A stretch of 59,037 bases of DNA. Source: CAVIQK01 sp964613035. GTDB taxonomy: Bacteria > Bacillota > Clostridia > Christensenellales > DTU072. Position numbers and translations under genes: made by a program. The notes under the pieces were generated by a model. That model was not told the origin of the DNA. It saw nothing but the letters and a program-made list of their open reading frames with translations, and did no database searches. Positions 1 through 8,193 of this stretch are shown in pieces (within the stretch, counting starts at the first letter, position 1; every line of letters starts with the position of its first letter). Location of the stretch: contig CAZTFQ010000011.1 of assembly GCA_964613035.1 (NCBI GenBank), positions 1 to 59,037 of the forward strand. The letters run 5' to 3'.

Positions 1-1
1 T

Positions 2-2108
2 ACAAGTATAGGTGATCATGCCTTCTACTATTGTAGCGGACTAAAAAGTATAACCATCCCTGACAGTGTTACAAGTATAGGTNNNNNNNNNNNNNNNNNN
101 NNNNNNNNNNNNNNNNNNNNNNNNNNNNNNNNNNNNNNNNNNNNNNNNNNNNNNNNNNNNNNNNNNNNNNNNNNNNNNNNNNGATCATGCCTTCTACTAT
201 TGTAGCGGACTAAAAAGTATAACCGTAGAGGAAGGTAACAACTTATATCATAGTGAAGGCAATTGTCTTATAGAGACTGCTTCTAATACTCTTATAGAAG
301 GATGCAATAATAGTATTATTCCTACAGACAGTAGTGTTACGAGTATAGGTAATTCTGCCTTCTCAGGTTGTAGCGGACTCACTAGTATAATTATTCCCGA
401 CAGTATTACGAGTATAGGTAGTTATGCCTTCTACGATTGTAGCGGACTCACTAGTATAATTATTCCCGACAGTGTTACGAGTATAGATGAAACAGCTTTC
501 AGCTCTTGTAGCGGACTAGAAAGTATAATCGTAGCCGAAGGTAACAGCAAATATCATAGCGACGGTAATTGTATAATAAAGACTGCTTCTAAGACTCTTG
601 TACTAGGATGCAAGAAAAGTATCATTACTACAGACGGTAGTGTTACGAATATAGGTCGTTACGCCTTCTCGGGTTGTAGCGGACTTACTAGTATAACTAT
701 CCCCGACAGTGTTACGAGTATAGGTAACTATGCCTTCTCCGAATGTAGAGGACTCACTAATATAACAGTATCCGAAGATAATCCCAATTATTCTTCTCAA
801 GATGGTATTCTCTATAATAAGAATAAAACAGAATTTATATATATACCTAAAAACATTCAAGGTGACGTTACTATTCCTAATAGTATTACAAATATAGGTA
901 GCGATACATTCTATAATTGTAGTAGACTCTCTAGTATTACAGTATCAGAAGATAATCCTAATTACTCTTCTCAAGACGGTATTCTTTATAATAAGGAGAA
1001 AACTGTATTTATACTCATACCACAAAATATTCAAGGGGCTGTTACTATTCCTCATAATATATCTAGTATTGACGATAAAACATTTAACAACTATACCGAA
1101 ATCACTAGTATAACTATCGGTAATGGTGTTAAATATATAGGAGAATATGCTTTCTCTGGTTGCCAAAAACTTAGCAGTATAATCATTGAAAGCAATGTTG
1201 CATGGATAGGAAAAAATGCTTTTTCCGATACAGCATGGTATAATAATCAACCCGACGGATTAGTATATGTAGGCAAATACCTTTATAAATATAAAGGTAC
1301 TATGCCCGATAATACTTCTATTACGCTAGCCGAAAACACTCTAGGTATCGCAGATGAAGCTTTTTACAGATGTAGCGGGCTGACTAATATAGATATTCCA
1401 TATGGAATGATTGTTATTGGCAACTATGCTTTTCATGGTTGCAAATTAAAAAGTTTATCTCTTCCAAACTCTATTGCTTACATTGGCGAATATGCTTTTT
1501 GGTGTAACTCATTATTAAATATAACAATTCCTGGTAGTGTTAAAACTATAGGTGAGCATGCATTTATGGGATGTTCAACAAAAGAATTAACAATCCTTGA
1601 TGGCGTTGAGCGAATTGAAAGAGACGCTTTTTATGGTTGCCGGCAATTAACAACAGTATATCTTCCTGATAGTATTATACACATAGACGAAACAATATTT
1701 GGAGAATGTAGCAAACTTTCAAGTATAGTCCTTCCCGACAGCATAACAAATATCCCCCAATATTTATTTTGGAATTGTGACAAACTTGTTAATGTTACAA
1801 CCGGCAATAGTGTTAAAACTATAAATCAAAATGCATTCTATAGATGTTATGAACTCGCTAGTATAACTATCGGTAACAGTGTTACCAGTATTGGTAAAAA
1901 TACCTTCCTGCGTTGTAATAAACTTAAAAATATAGTAATAGATTCTAGCACGATAGCAGGATTAAGTACTTCTGATAGTAATTTATTATCTTATGCTGAG
2001 ACGGTATACGTAAAAGAGGGGCTGACGGTCGGTAGTTATATAACGGATAGATTCACTATCGCCGAGAGCTCGGATATGGAAGGATATCAGATGTATATCA
2101 AGAATTAA
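2..2108 (+). CDS. BspA-like leucine-rich-repeat (LRR_5) protein, 5'-truncated and gap-interrupted
   Basis: The frame is open from the window edge (codons from base 2), through the N gap, then from 183 without a stop to TAA at 2106-2108. The first ATG (1302) is internal, so the true start lies upstream of the window. The product is a tandem series of about 23-residue repeats of the type IPDSVTSIGDHAFYYCSGL, the treponemal/BspA LRR_5 family, with spacer segments such as SEDNPNYSSQDGILYNK. These proteins are usually secreted or surface-anchored and bind host or matrix ligands; no signal peptide or anchor is visible here because the N-terminus is missing. The C-terminus ends in a short non-LRR tail. 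The gene looks more AT-rich than its neighbours. The family is near certain; the ligand is unknown. Confidence 0.85.
14..224 (+). repeat. Identical LRR-coding repeat on both sides of the gap
   Basis: The same 42 bases occur at 14-55 and 183-224, one copy on each side of the N run. An almost identical tandem LRR array probably defeated the assembler here, so the number of repeat units is unknown. Confidence 0.85.
83..182. other. Scaffold gap (100 N)
   Basis: This is exactly 100 N, a conventional placeholder for a gap of unknown size. The LRR frame shifts by one across it (100 is not a multiple of 3), so the true length differs. Confidence 0.97.
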
Positions 2109-2153
2109 CTATAGATAACTTTATATTCGTCTTGACTAAGGACGGAACAGGAC

Positions 2154-2191
2154 AAAAAACAAGCTCTTCTATACGGAAGGGCTTGTTTTTT
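2154..2191. terminator. Bidirectional intrinsic terminator between the LRR gene and guaA-like gene
   Basis: An 11-bp stem (one G-U pair), AACAAGCTCTT with AAGGGCTTGTT, is flanked by A-runs on the left and T-runs on the right, so it can stop transcription from both convergent genes. A second GC-rich hairpin without a T-run lies at 2221-2238, nearer the guaA-like stop codon. Confidence 0.8.
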
Positions 2192-2252
2192 AGTTATGAG
2201 TTATGAGTTTTTAGTTATATTGCCTTTCGCCGAAAGGCGATCATAGATAATT

Positions 2253-3230
2253 TTATTCCCACTCGATGGTTGCGACGGGCTTGGGGGTGAGGTCGTAGAG
2301 GACTCTGTTGATGCCTTTGACTTCAGAAGTAATTCTGTCGGTTATTTTCTTAAGCACGGCGTAGGGGACTTCTTCTATCGTGGCGGTCATGGCGTCGCGG
2401 GTATTGACGGCACGGATGATAACGGGGTAAGCGTAAGTACGGTTGCCGTTGTCGACGCCGACGGATCTGAAGTCGGGGACTGCGGTGAAGTACTGCCAAA
2501 CCTGACCTTCTAGACCTGCGTTGCGGAATTCTTCTCTCAAAATAGCGTCGGACTCTCTTACGAGCTCGAGTCTGTCTCTGGTGATAGCGCCAAGGCATCT
2601 TACTCCGAGACCGGGACCGGGGAACGGTTGTCTATAGACCATACCGTCGGGGAGACCCAGCTCCTTACCTACTACTCTGACTTCGTCTTTATAGAGTAAT
2701 TTAAGCGGCTCGACCAATTCAAACTTAAGGTCCTCGGGAAGACCTCCGACGTTGTGGTGAGCTTTGACGCCGTCGGACTCGAGAATATCGGGATAAATGG
2801 TGCCCTGAGCGAGGAATTCTATACCGTCGAGTTTTCTAGCTTCTTCTTCAAAAACTCTGATAAATTCCGCGCCTATTATTTTACGTTTTTTCTCGGGTTC
2901 TGCCACGCCTGCCAATTTATCCAAAAATCTATCCACTGCGTCTACGTAGACGAGGTTGGCGTTCATCTGATTACGGAAGACCTCTATGACCTGCTCGGGT
3001 TCTCCCTTACGGAGAAGACCGTGATTGACGTGGACGCAGACGAGGTTTTTGCCGATAGCCTTGATGAGGAGAGCCGCCACTACGGAGGAGTCGACGCCGC
3101 CGGAGAGGGCGAGGAGGACTTTTTTATCTCCTACTTGGTTACGGATGGAGGCGATTTCTTGATTTATAAACTCTTTTGCAAGTTCCGGGGAATTGATTCT
3201 TGCCATATTTTCGGGTCTCAAGTTGTTCAT
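2253..3230 (-). CDS. guaA: GMP synthase ATP-pyrophosphatase subunit (GuaA C-terminal type, no glutaminase domain)
   Basis: This 325-residue protein matches only the synthetase part of GuaA. The PP-loop SGGVDSS is at residues 43-49, followed by QGTIYPDILES (142-152), HHNVGGLPE (158-166) and RQPFPGPGLGVR (200-211), and it ends with the dimerisation-domain tail TIEWE. The family adenylates XMP and aminates it to GMP. The class-I glutamine amidotransferase domain (about 190 residues) that normally precedes it is absent, so ammonia must come from free NH3 or from a separate glutaminase subunit, as in archaeal two-subunit enzymes. The start has a good ribosome site (AAGGAGA). Only 10 bases separate it from the upstream F420-ligase-like gene, so they form an operon. 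Confidence 0.9.
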   Translation of the reverse strand: MNNLRPENMARINSPELAKEFINQEIASIRNQVGDKKVLLALSGGVDSSVVAALLIKAIGKNLVCVHVNHGLLRKGEPEQVIEVFRNQMNANLVYVDAVDRFLDKLAGVAEPEKKRKIIGAEFIRVFEEEARKLDGIEFLAQGTIYPDILESDGVKAHHNVGGLPEDLKFELVEPLKLLYKDEVRVVGKELGLPDGMVYRQPFPGPGLGVRCLGAITRDRLELVRESDAILREEFRNAGLEGQVWQYFTAVPDFRSVGVDNGNRTYAYPVIIRAVNTRDAMTATIEEVPYAVLKKITDRITSEVKGINRVLYDLTPKPVATIEWE

Positions 3231-3240
3231 GATATTCTCC

Positions 3241-4443
3241 TTAGTTGGTATAATTGTCGAAGTAGCCCTGTACGAGGACGACGGGGGTGCCTTTATCGCC
3301 CGAGCCGCTGGTGAGGTCGCACAGAGAGCCTATGAGGTCGGTGAGCTGTCTGGGGGTGGTGCCTTGGGAAGCCATATTACCGACGAGGTTGCCGTCCTTT
3401 TCTTTAATACTCTTTGTAATGGCGTCTTTAAGAGCCTGACCCGAAAGGGAAGCGAAGTCGTTGTCGGCGAGGTATTTAAGCTTAAGCTCATTGGGTGTAC
3501 CGATGAGTCCCGAGGTATATGCGGGGGAGACGACGGGGTCGGCGAGTTCCCAAATTTTGCCTTTGGGGTCCTTAAACGCACCGTCACCGTAGACCATAAC
3601 TTCCACGTGTTTTCCTGTGGCGTCCAAAATACGTTGCTGAACGTCGAGGACGAGAGCCGAAGGATCTCTGGGGAAGAGTTTGACTTTATCTTCCGTAGAC
3701 TTATTGGAACCTAAGAGACCGTATTTTTCGTTGTATCCGCTGTCGCCTATAGGGGCGGTCATTATTTCGTCGAGTCCTAAGACTATTTTAGCGCCTTTTG
3801 CGAGAAGGATACGTTTTGTCCTGGCTCGGGTATGGATATCGCAGTTGATGACGACGTCGGTATGGTTGAGAATTTCTTTTGCCTGATTGGCGAATATAAT
3901 CTCGACGTCCGCGCCGCAGCTCTTGACGAGGTCCTGATAATACGCGACGTAATCCACGCCGGTAAACTCGTGCTTGTTTTCTCCGAAGAGTTGTCTGTAT
4001 TTTTCCAATGTAAGGACGTCTGAATAGGGGTTGATATCGTTGGCGTCCAATTTATCCAACGAAACCAATTCGTTACCGACTTCATCGGAAGGATAACTGA
4101 ACATAAGAACGAGCTTTTTAACGCCCATGGCGATACCTTTTAAGCATATCGCGAAGCGGTTACGGGACAGAATCGGGAATATAACGCCTACAGTGCCGCC
4201 ACCCGTTTTAGCCTTGACGTCTTCCGCTATATCGTCGACGGAGCAATAATTGCCCTGAGCTCTTGCGACGATCGATTCCGTAATAGCGATGACGTCTCTA
4301 TCGTATAGAGGGAAGTGCTCCTGCTCGCATGCTTCCAGCACACTATCGGTTACTATTCCCGCGAGATCGTCTCCTTGTCTTATAATGGGGCAACGGATAC
4401 CTCTGGATACCGTACCCACGCGTCGGTCTTTTCTTTGTTCCAT
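3241..4443 (-). CDS. Coenzyme F420-0:L-glutamate ligase-like protein (CofE family)
   Basis: This is a 400-residue protein with the CofE-type N-terminal region: a conserved VGTVSRGIR start, then AITESIVARAQGN near residues 53-65. The known family adds gamma-linked glutamate to F420-0 using GTP. No F420 biosynthesis or F420-dependent enzyme is visible in this window, and Clostridia usually lack F420, so the real substrate may be another acceptor. It is longer than archaeal CofE (about 250 residues), with an extra C-terminal region. It is first in an operon with the glutaminase-less guaA. The start is supported by AGAGGAGG upstream and a consensus promoter. The family call is good; the function is open. 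Confidence 0.75.
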   Translation of the reverse strand: MEQRKDRRVGTVSRGIRCPIIRQGDDLAGIVTDSVLEACEQEHFPLYDRDVIAITESIVARAQGNYCSVDDIAEDVKAKTGGGTVGVIFPILSRNRFAICLKGIAMGVKKLVLMFSYPSDEVGNELVSLDKLDANDINPYSDVLTLEKYRQLFGENKHEFTGVDYVAYYQDLVKSCGADVEIIFANQAKEILNHTDVVINCDIHTRARTKRILLAKGAKIVLGLDEIMTAPIGDSGYNEKYGLLGSNKSTEDKVKLFPRDPSALVLDVQQRILDATGKHVEVMVYGDGAFKDPKGKIWELADPVVSPAYTSGLIGTPNELKLKYLADNDFASLSGQALKDAITKSIKEKDGNLVGNMASQGTTPRQLTDLIGSLCDLTSGSGDKGTPVVLVQGYFDNYTN

Positions 4444-4466
4444 AACAGCCTCCTCTGTTATTAAAG

Positions 4467-4494
4467 ATTATACGCATAGTATAATTCGTGACAA
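4467..4494 (-). promoter_or_regulatory. Sigma-A promoter of the cofE-like/guaA operon
   Basis: On the minus strand TTGTCA (4489-4494) and TATAAT (4467-4472) are separated by 16 bases, and the -10 box lies 23 bases upstream of the start codon. Confidence 0.65.
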
Positions 4495-4557
4495 TATTCC
4501 GTGTCAAACGCTGACGAAAAAAAATCAAGCCTATTTACGTTTATTTTCTGGTTTCTA

Positions 4558-4586
4558 TTGCATAAAAAAACGATTGGATATAAAAT
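4558..4586 (+). promoter_or_regulatory. Possible leaderless promoter of the DMT permease gene
   Basis: TTGCAT (4558-4563) and TAAAAT (4581-4586) have 17-base spacing (an overlapping TATAAA at 4579 gives 15). The -10 ends only 7 bases before the ATG at 4594, and no Shine-Dalgarno sequence is present, so transcription would start at or next to the start codon. Confidence 0.4.
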
Positions 4587-4593
4587 ATAAAAT

Positions 4594-5604
4594 ATGTGCC
4601 TGCATACACTTAAAAACAAAACGCCTCTATACGTACTGTTATTCCTCAGCGTAACAATATCGTGGGGCTTTTGTTTCATCGTTATGGACAAACTGACCGG
4701 CGACTGCGGAGTGCCTCCGCTCTTTTTGGTAGCGGCGAGATTCATTATAGCGGTACTCTTCGTACTGATAATCCGACCGATACTTAAAGTCCCTTCAATC
4801 ACCGCCACGGAAGTGAAACGAGGAATTTTTGCCGGACTGGCGATGGCGTCTGGATTCATCTCGCAATGTTTCGGGGCGTCGTTAACCACACCGGACAAAT
4901 GCGGAATGCTGACGGGGACGTACGTTATATTGGTACCGCTGACGCTGATGGTCATCAATAAAAAATTTAATTTCAAAGCGTTGTTAGACGCGATAATATG
5001 TCTGATCGGATTCGGTGTGCTATACGAGATATATAAAGGATTAGGCAGTATCAATCTCGGCGACGGACTGACTCTACTGGGGGCGATGGGCTTCTGCACG
5101 CAATTCATCCTGCTGGAAAAGAACGCCGGCAAGGTACATCCCATCAACTTCGCGCTCGTTCAGCTGACCGTTACGGCTGTTTTAGCGACGGTGTTGTCTC
5201 TATCGATAGAAATCCCCTCTTACTCTGCCGTCACCGATTGGGGGACGGTTGTCGGAGGGCTGTTATTCACGGGAATATTCGGAGCTGGGTACGCCTACGT
5301 CGTGCAAAACTTCGTACAATCCAAAATGAAAGCGACCGCGGTGTCGGTTATATCGTCTACGGAAGCCGTATTCGCGGTGATGTTTTCTTTGATACTGGGG
5401 ATCGTAGAGCTGACCTGGTACAGAATAGTCGGACCTATCATCATAATGCTCGCCCTGCTGTCGGCGAACGTATTGACGGAAGAAAGGATAAAAGAAATCA
5501 TAATTAAAATCAAAACCAGACCACAACGCGTCGCTGAGGCGGAATGCAACGAGTGCGTAGCCGATATCGACACGGTCGACGGAGAAAACGATGAAATCGC
5601 TTAA
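4594..5604 (+). CDS. DMT-superfamily (EamA) transporter
   Basis: This 336-residue polytopic membrane protein has about ten hydrophobic segments in two homologous halves, the EamA architecture. Typical elements are SWGFCFIVMD near the N-terminus, GASLTTPDKCGMLTG in the first repeat, and SSTEAVFAVMFSLILG in the second. A hydrophilic, acidic C-terminal tail of about 35 residues contains several Cys and Asp. Family members export amino acids or other metabolites. The 14-base overlap with the serine dehydratase gene suggests translational coupling and makes an amino-acid (perhaps serine or threonine) exporter plausible, but the substrate is inferred. There is no ribosome binding site before the start. 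Confidence 0.85.
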   Translation: MCLHTLKNKTPLYVLLFLSVTISWGFCFIVMDKLTGDCGVPPLFLVAARFIIAVLFVLIIRPILKVPSITATEVKRGIFAGLAMASGFISQCFGASLTTPDKCGMLTGTYVILVPLTLMVINKKFNFKALLDAIICLIGFGVLYEIYKGLGSINLGDGLTLLGAMGFCTQFILLEKNAGKVHPINFALVQLTVTAVLATVLSLSIEIPSYSAVTDWGTVVGGLLFTGIFGAGYAYVVQNFVQSKMKATAVSVISSTEAVFAVMFSLILGIVELTWYRIVGPIIIMLALLSANVLTEERIKEIIIKIKTRPQRVAEAECNECVADIDTVDGENDEIA

Positions 5605-6787
5605 AGAATTATACAAAATAGGCAGAGGACCGTCCAGTTCTCACACCATGGGACCCGCATATGCCGCAGACATATTTCAAAAGAAATATTCCGACGCGGA
5701 TTGCTACAAAGTCATAGGATACGGATCTATTGCTCTTACCGGTGAGGGGCACGGCACGGACAGGGTTTTGAAAAAGACTTTTCGTAAGCCCGTAGAAGTC
5801 GTATTCGACGGCATAACGCGTATGATACACCCCAACACGCTGGACTTCTTCGCGTATAAAGACGGACACGAGATCGGATACACGAGAGTGTTGTCCGTAG
5901 GCGGAGGAAGCATACACTTCGAGGGGATGAAAGACGAAGAGACGCCCGACGTATATCCCGAGAAATCTTTCGACGAAATTAAGGCGTACTGCGAAGCGAA
6001 AGAAATAAGTATCCCGGAATACGTCAGAGAGCGTGAAGGAGACGAAATATTCGAATACCTCGGAGAAGTATGGCAACAAATGAAAAGTACTATCAAGGAA
6101 GGGCTGTCGACGGACGGCATACTCCCCGGGGGACTTAATATTTCTCGTAAGGCTAAACTTCTATACAAACAAAATCATATAGACGAGAGTCCGGAGACCA
6201 AAGAGAACCGTCTGGTATGCGCGTATGCGTACGCCGTATCCGAACAAAACGCCGACGGCGGCATAATAGTCACCGCTCCTACTTGCGGAGCGTCCGGAGT
6301 ACTGCCCGCGGTAATGAAGTACGAGCAAGACAAACATAAACTGAGCGACGAAGATATCGTCAACGCTCTTGCTACCGCCGGAGTCATCGGCAATCTGGTC
6401 AAGACAAACGGGTCCATCAGCGGAGCGGAATGCGGATGTCAAGCTGAAGTAGGTACGGCTTGTTCTATGGCGGCGGCGGGACTGGCGGAGCTATTCGGAA
6501 TGGATCTCAATCAGATAGAATACGCCGCGGAAGTTGCGATGGAACACCACCTGGGACTCACCTGCGATCCTGTCCTAGGGCTGGTACAAATACCGTGTAT
6601 AGAACGCAACGCCGTAGCCGCGATGAGAGCCATCAACGCGCTGTCTCTAGCAAACTTCCTCACCAATACGAGAAAAATATCATTCGACCTCATCATAGAG
6701 ACTATGCTGGAGACCGGCAGAGACCTACACGCACGCTACAGAGAAACAAGCGAAGGCGGACTGGCTAAGCTGTATAAACAAAATTAA
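5591..6787 (+). CDS. sdaA: L-serine dehydratase, iron-sulfur dependent, single-chain (alpha and beta domains fused)
   Basis: This 398-residue enzyme converts L-serine to pyruvate and ammonia. The beta-domain motif GPSSSHTMGP is at residues 13-22. The catalytic alpha domain carries APTCGASG (C232), GAECGCQAEVG (C281, C283), CDPVLG (C325) and IPCIERN (C336), which include the 4Fe-4S ligands of this family. Single-chain enzymes are known alongside the split sdaAA/sdaAB form of Bacillus. It overlaps the upstream permease gene by 14 bases, so translation is probably coupled. The ATG lies inside the permease reading frame with little Shine-Dalgarno signal, which fits re-initiation. The cluster is oxygen-labile, in line with an anaerobe. 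Confidence 0.93.
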   Translation: MKSLKELYKIGRGPSSSHTMGPAYAADIFQKKYSDADCYKVIGYGSIALTGEGHGTDRVLKKTFRKPVEVVFDGITRMIHPNTLDFFAYKDGHEIGYTRVLSVGGGSIHFEGMKDEETPDVYPEKSFDEIKAYCEAKEISIPEYVREREGDEIFEYLGEVWQQMKSTIKEGLSTDGILPGGLNISRKAKLLYKQNHIDESPETKENRLVCAYAYAVSEQNADGGIIVTAPTCGASGVLPAVMKYEQDKHKLSDEDIVNALATAGVIGNLVKTNGSISGAECGCQAEVGTACSMAAAGLAELFGMDLNQIEYAAEVAMEHHLGLTCDPVLGLVQIPCIERNAVAAMRAINALSLANFLTNTRKISFDLIIETMLETGRDLHARYRETSEGGLAKLYKQN

Positions 6788-6840
6788 AATCGAAAATTAC
6801 ACGATAGATAAAAATTGCAAATAAAAATGGCGGATATTAC

Positions 6841-6869
6841 TTTACAAAACAAATAATCCGACCTATAAT
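6841..6869 (+). promoter_or_regulatory. Promoter of tRNA-Thr
   Basis: TTTACA (6841-6846) and TATAAT (6864-6869) are 17 bases apart, 15 bases before the tRNA 5' end. Confidence 0.65.
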
Positions 6870-6884
6870 TATATAGCAAAAATT

Positions 6885-6960
6885 GCTGATATAGCTCAGT
6901 CGGTAGAGCGATTCACTCGTAATGAATAGGTCGAGGGTTCGAATCCCCCTATCAGCTCCA
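6885..6960 (+). tRNA. tRNA-Thr (anticodon CGT), CCA encoded
   Basis: A complete cloverleaf can be drawn: acceptor GCTGATA with TATCAGC, a D-arm TAGCTCAGTCGG, an anticodon stem ATTCA/TGAAT around loop CTCGTAA (anticodon CGT), a T-arm GAGGG-TTCGAAT-CCCCC, discriminator T and encoded CCA (6958-6960). It is a stand-alone tRNA gene with its own promoter and terminator. Confidence 0.95.
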
Positions 6961-6963
6961 AAA

Positions 6964-7091
6964 GCTCTAAAAGGCACGCTCGGATGAGCGTGTTTTTTAT
7001 TTGTCTTGAGAGTCGATATGAGTGCTTGCACGCATAGAAACTATCAAAGCAAATAAAAAACAGTATAACCGTAGGTTGTGCCTTTTAGAGC
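6964..7091. repeat. Two-block inverted repeat downstream of tRNA-Thr
   Basis: 6964-6977 (GCTCTAAAAGGCAC) is the exact reverse complement of 7078-7091. 6992-7003 (GTTTTTTATTTG) is the exact reverse complement of 7050-7061. The two arms (about 40 and 42 bases) look like inverted copies with diverged centres. Confidence 0.75.
6975..6998 (+). terminator. Intrinsic terminator of tRNA-Thr
   Basis: CACGCTC pairs with GAGCGTG (7 bp, loop GGAT) and is followed by six T. The same sequence forms one arm of a larger inverted repeat with 7050-7091. Confidence 0.8.
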
Positions 7092-7093
7092 GA

Positions 7094-7140
7094 CGAGCTC
7101 GCTATACCGCAAGGCTACTTGTAGCCGCGGATATATCAGC
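7094..7140. repeat. Hairpin module copy 1
   Basis: This is the CGAGCTC-TATACCGC...GCGGATATATCAGC module. The inner stem is GGCTA with TAGCC and the outer stem is CCGC with GCGG. Confidence 0.7.
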
Positions 7141-7254
7141 TCCTACATATAAACAATCTATACGTAGTCCGATTGTGCAAAACCGTATTCATATAGCCGA
7201 GTAGAAGCAGAATAAAAGAAAATAGCCGTCATTAGACGGCGGTTATTCGAGAAA

Positions 7255-7302
7255 CGAGCTCGATATACCGCAAGGTCACACAGTGACCGCGGATATATCA
7301 GC
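7255..7302. repeat. Hairpin module copy 2 (stem covaries)
   Basis: It has the same outer arms as copies 1 and 3, but the inner stem is GGTCAC with GTGACC (loop ACA), so both sides of the stem changed together. Confidence 0.7.
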
Positions 7303-7414
7303 GACTACATCTTAAATATGCTTTCGGAGCTAAGAAAAGTGCTTGCACTTTAAAAAGCTACAAAGGCAAAAGAAATGAGCACGGCCATAGGTCGGGGTGT
7401 GCCTTTTCGAGCAA

Positions 7415-7463
7415 CGAGCTCGATATACCGCAAGGCTACTTGTAGCCGCGGATATATCACAGC
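7415..7463. repeat. Hairpin module copy 3
   Basis: It matches copy 1 through GCAAGGCTACTTGTAGCC and the outer CGATATACCGC/GCGGATATATC arms. Confidence 0.7.
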
Positions 7464-7595
7464 GCCTATATAAATATTCTGTGCTTAATCAAATTGTACA
7501 AAACCGTATTTATACGGGTGAAAGGAATCTGTATAAAAGAAGCTGTCTTGACAGCGGTTATTCGAGCGATATAAAACGAAACACAAAACAAAAAT

Positions 7596-8150
7596 TTAAT
7601 TGAATATGGTACAGAGAGTATTAAAACAATCTCTTAATCTAAGTTGCAACTCTTCCGGTGATTCTTTTGCTCCGGTTTTTAGCCATGCGGTGAGGCATGC
7701 GGACGTGCAAGCTGTCATCGTCATCATCAAATAGGTCATCTGCTCTCTACTTATCGACAAGTCGGGAAAGAAAAAATCCTTGTTTTCTCCGAGATATTTA
7801 GAATGCGCGTTATAAAGAATATCCGCTCTGTTGCAATCAAGGATTGCTTGCAATAAAGTTTTGTTATTCATCCATTCCTCAATAAATTTCAATGACGTTG
7901 CTTTAGGACTGCGATTATCCGTCGGGAATTCTTTCCCGACTTTTTCGAAAACGTTGTCGCACAGATATGACAAAACGTCCGCTACGTTGTCGAAGAGCCT
8001 ATAAAACGTCGCACGCCCTACTTCCGCGGTTTTTTGGACGTCGGTCACAGTTATTTCTAACAAGTTTTTATTTTTTAAGCATCTTAAAAGTCCTTCTCCT
8101 ATTCTCCGTGCAGATCTTTTTGCTCTCAAGTCATCGGAAATGTGATACAT
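7596..8150 (-). CDS. TetR/AcrR-family transcriptional regulator
   Basis: This 184-residue protein has an N-terminal helix-turn-helix of the TetR type (about residues 10-55, with ITVTDVQKTAEVGRATFYRLF), followed by an all-helical C-terminal domain for ligand binding and dimerisation. Ten or so residues at the start (DLRAKRSARRIGEGL) form the usual basic first helix. It is transcribed divergently from the HXXEE/hydrolase pair, with a perfect inverted repeat between them, so it most likely represses that operon and itself. The ligand is unknown. A ribosome site, AGGAGAAT, precedes the ATG. Confidence 0.88.
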   Translation of the reverse strand: MYHISDDLRAKRSARRIGEGLLRCLKNKNLLEITVTDVQKTAEVGRATFYRLFDNVADVLSYLCDNVFEKVGKEFPTDNRSPKATSLKFIEEWMNNKTLLQAILDCNRADILYNAHSKYLGENKDFFFPDLSISREQMTYLMMTMTACTSACLTAWLKTGAKESPEELQLRLRDCFNTLCTIFN

Positions 8151-8193
8151 ATTCTCCTCCTTCTGTCCCGTAACGAAAATATAGATACGGAAC

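Larger units (their letters stand above)
7021..7570. repeat. Hairpin-rich tandem repeat region with no gene
   Basis: Two diverged units of about 230 bases (about 7022-7250 and 7339-7567) each contain, in order, a GTGCTTGCAC hairpin, a GTGCCTTTT segment, a GAGCTCGATATA hairpin module and a distal hairpin ending in GCGGTTATTCGAG. A third copy of the middle module lies between them. Small open frames here translate to near-identical peptides only because the DNA is repeated; none has convincing start signals. Paired stems differ between copies by compensating changes, so structure rather than protein seems to be conserved. Confidence 0.7.

Noticed and set aside
1302..2108. A separate 268-residue LRR gene starting at the ATG at 1302
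   Set aside because: The frame is open upstream through the gap and the LRR pattern continues, so this ATG is internal to a longer gene.
6837..7031. A 64-codon minus-strand frame across tRNA-Thr (contains GIRTLD and LYRLSY)
   Set aside because: It is the antisense translation of the tRNA itself, a well-known spurious annotation.
7021..7570. CRISPR array
   Set aside because: The repeat units are unequal, internally palindromic and few, with no regular spacers and no cas genes in the window.
7022..7603. Two small plus-strand frames encoding similar RARYTARLLVAADIS peptides
   Set aside because: The similarity follows from repeated hairpin DNA; there are no ribosome sites, and sequence changes follow stem pairing, not codon positions.
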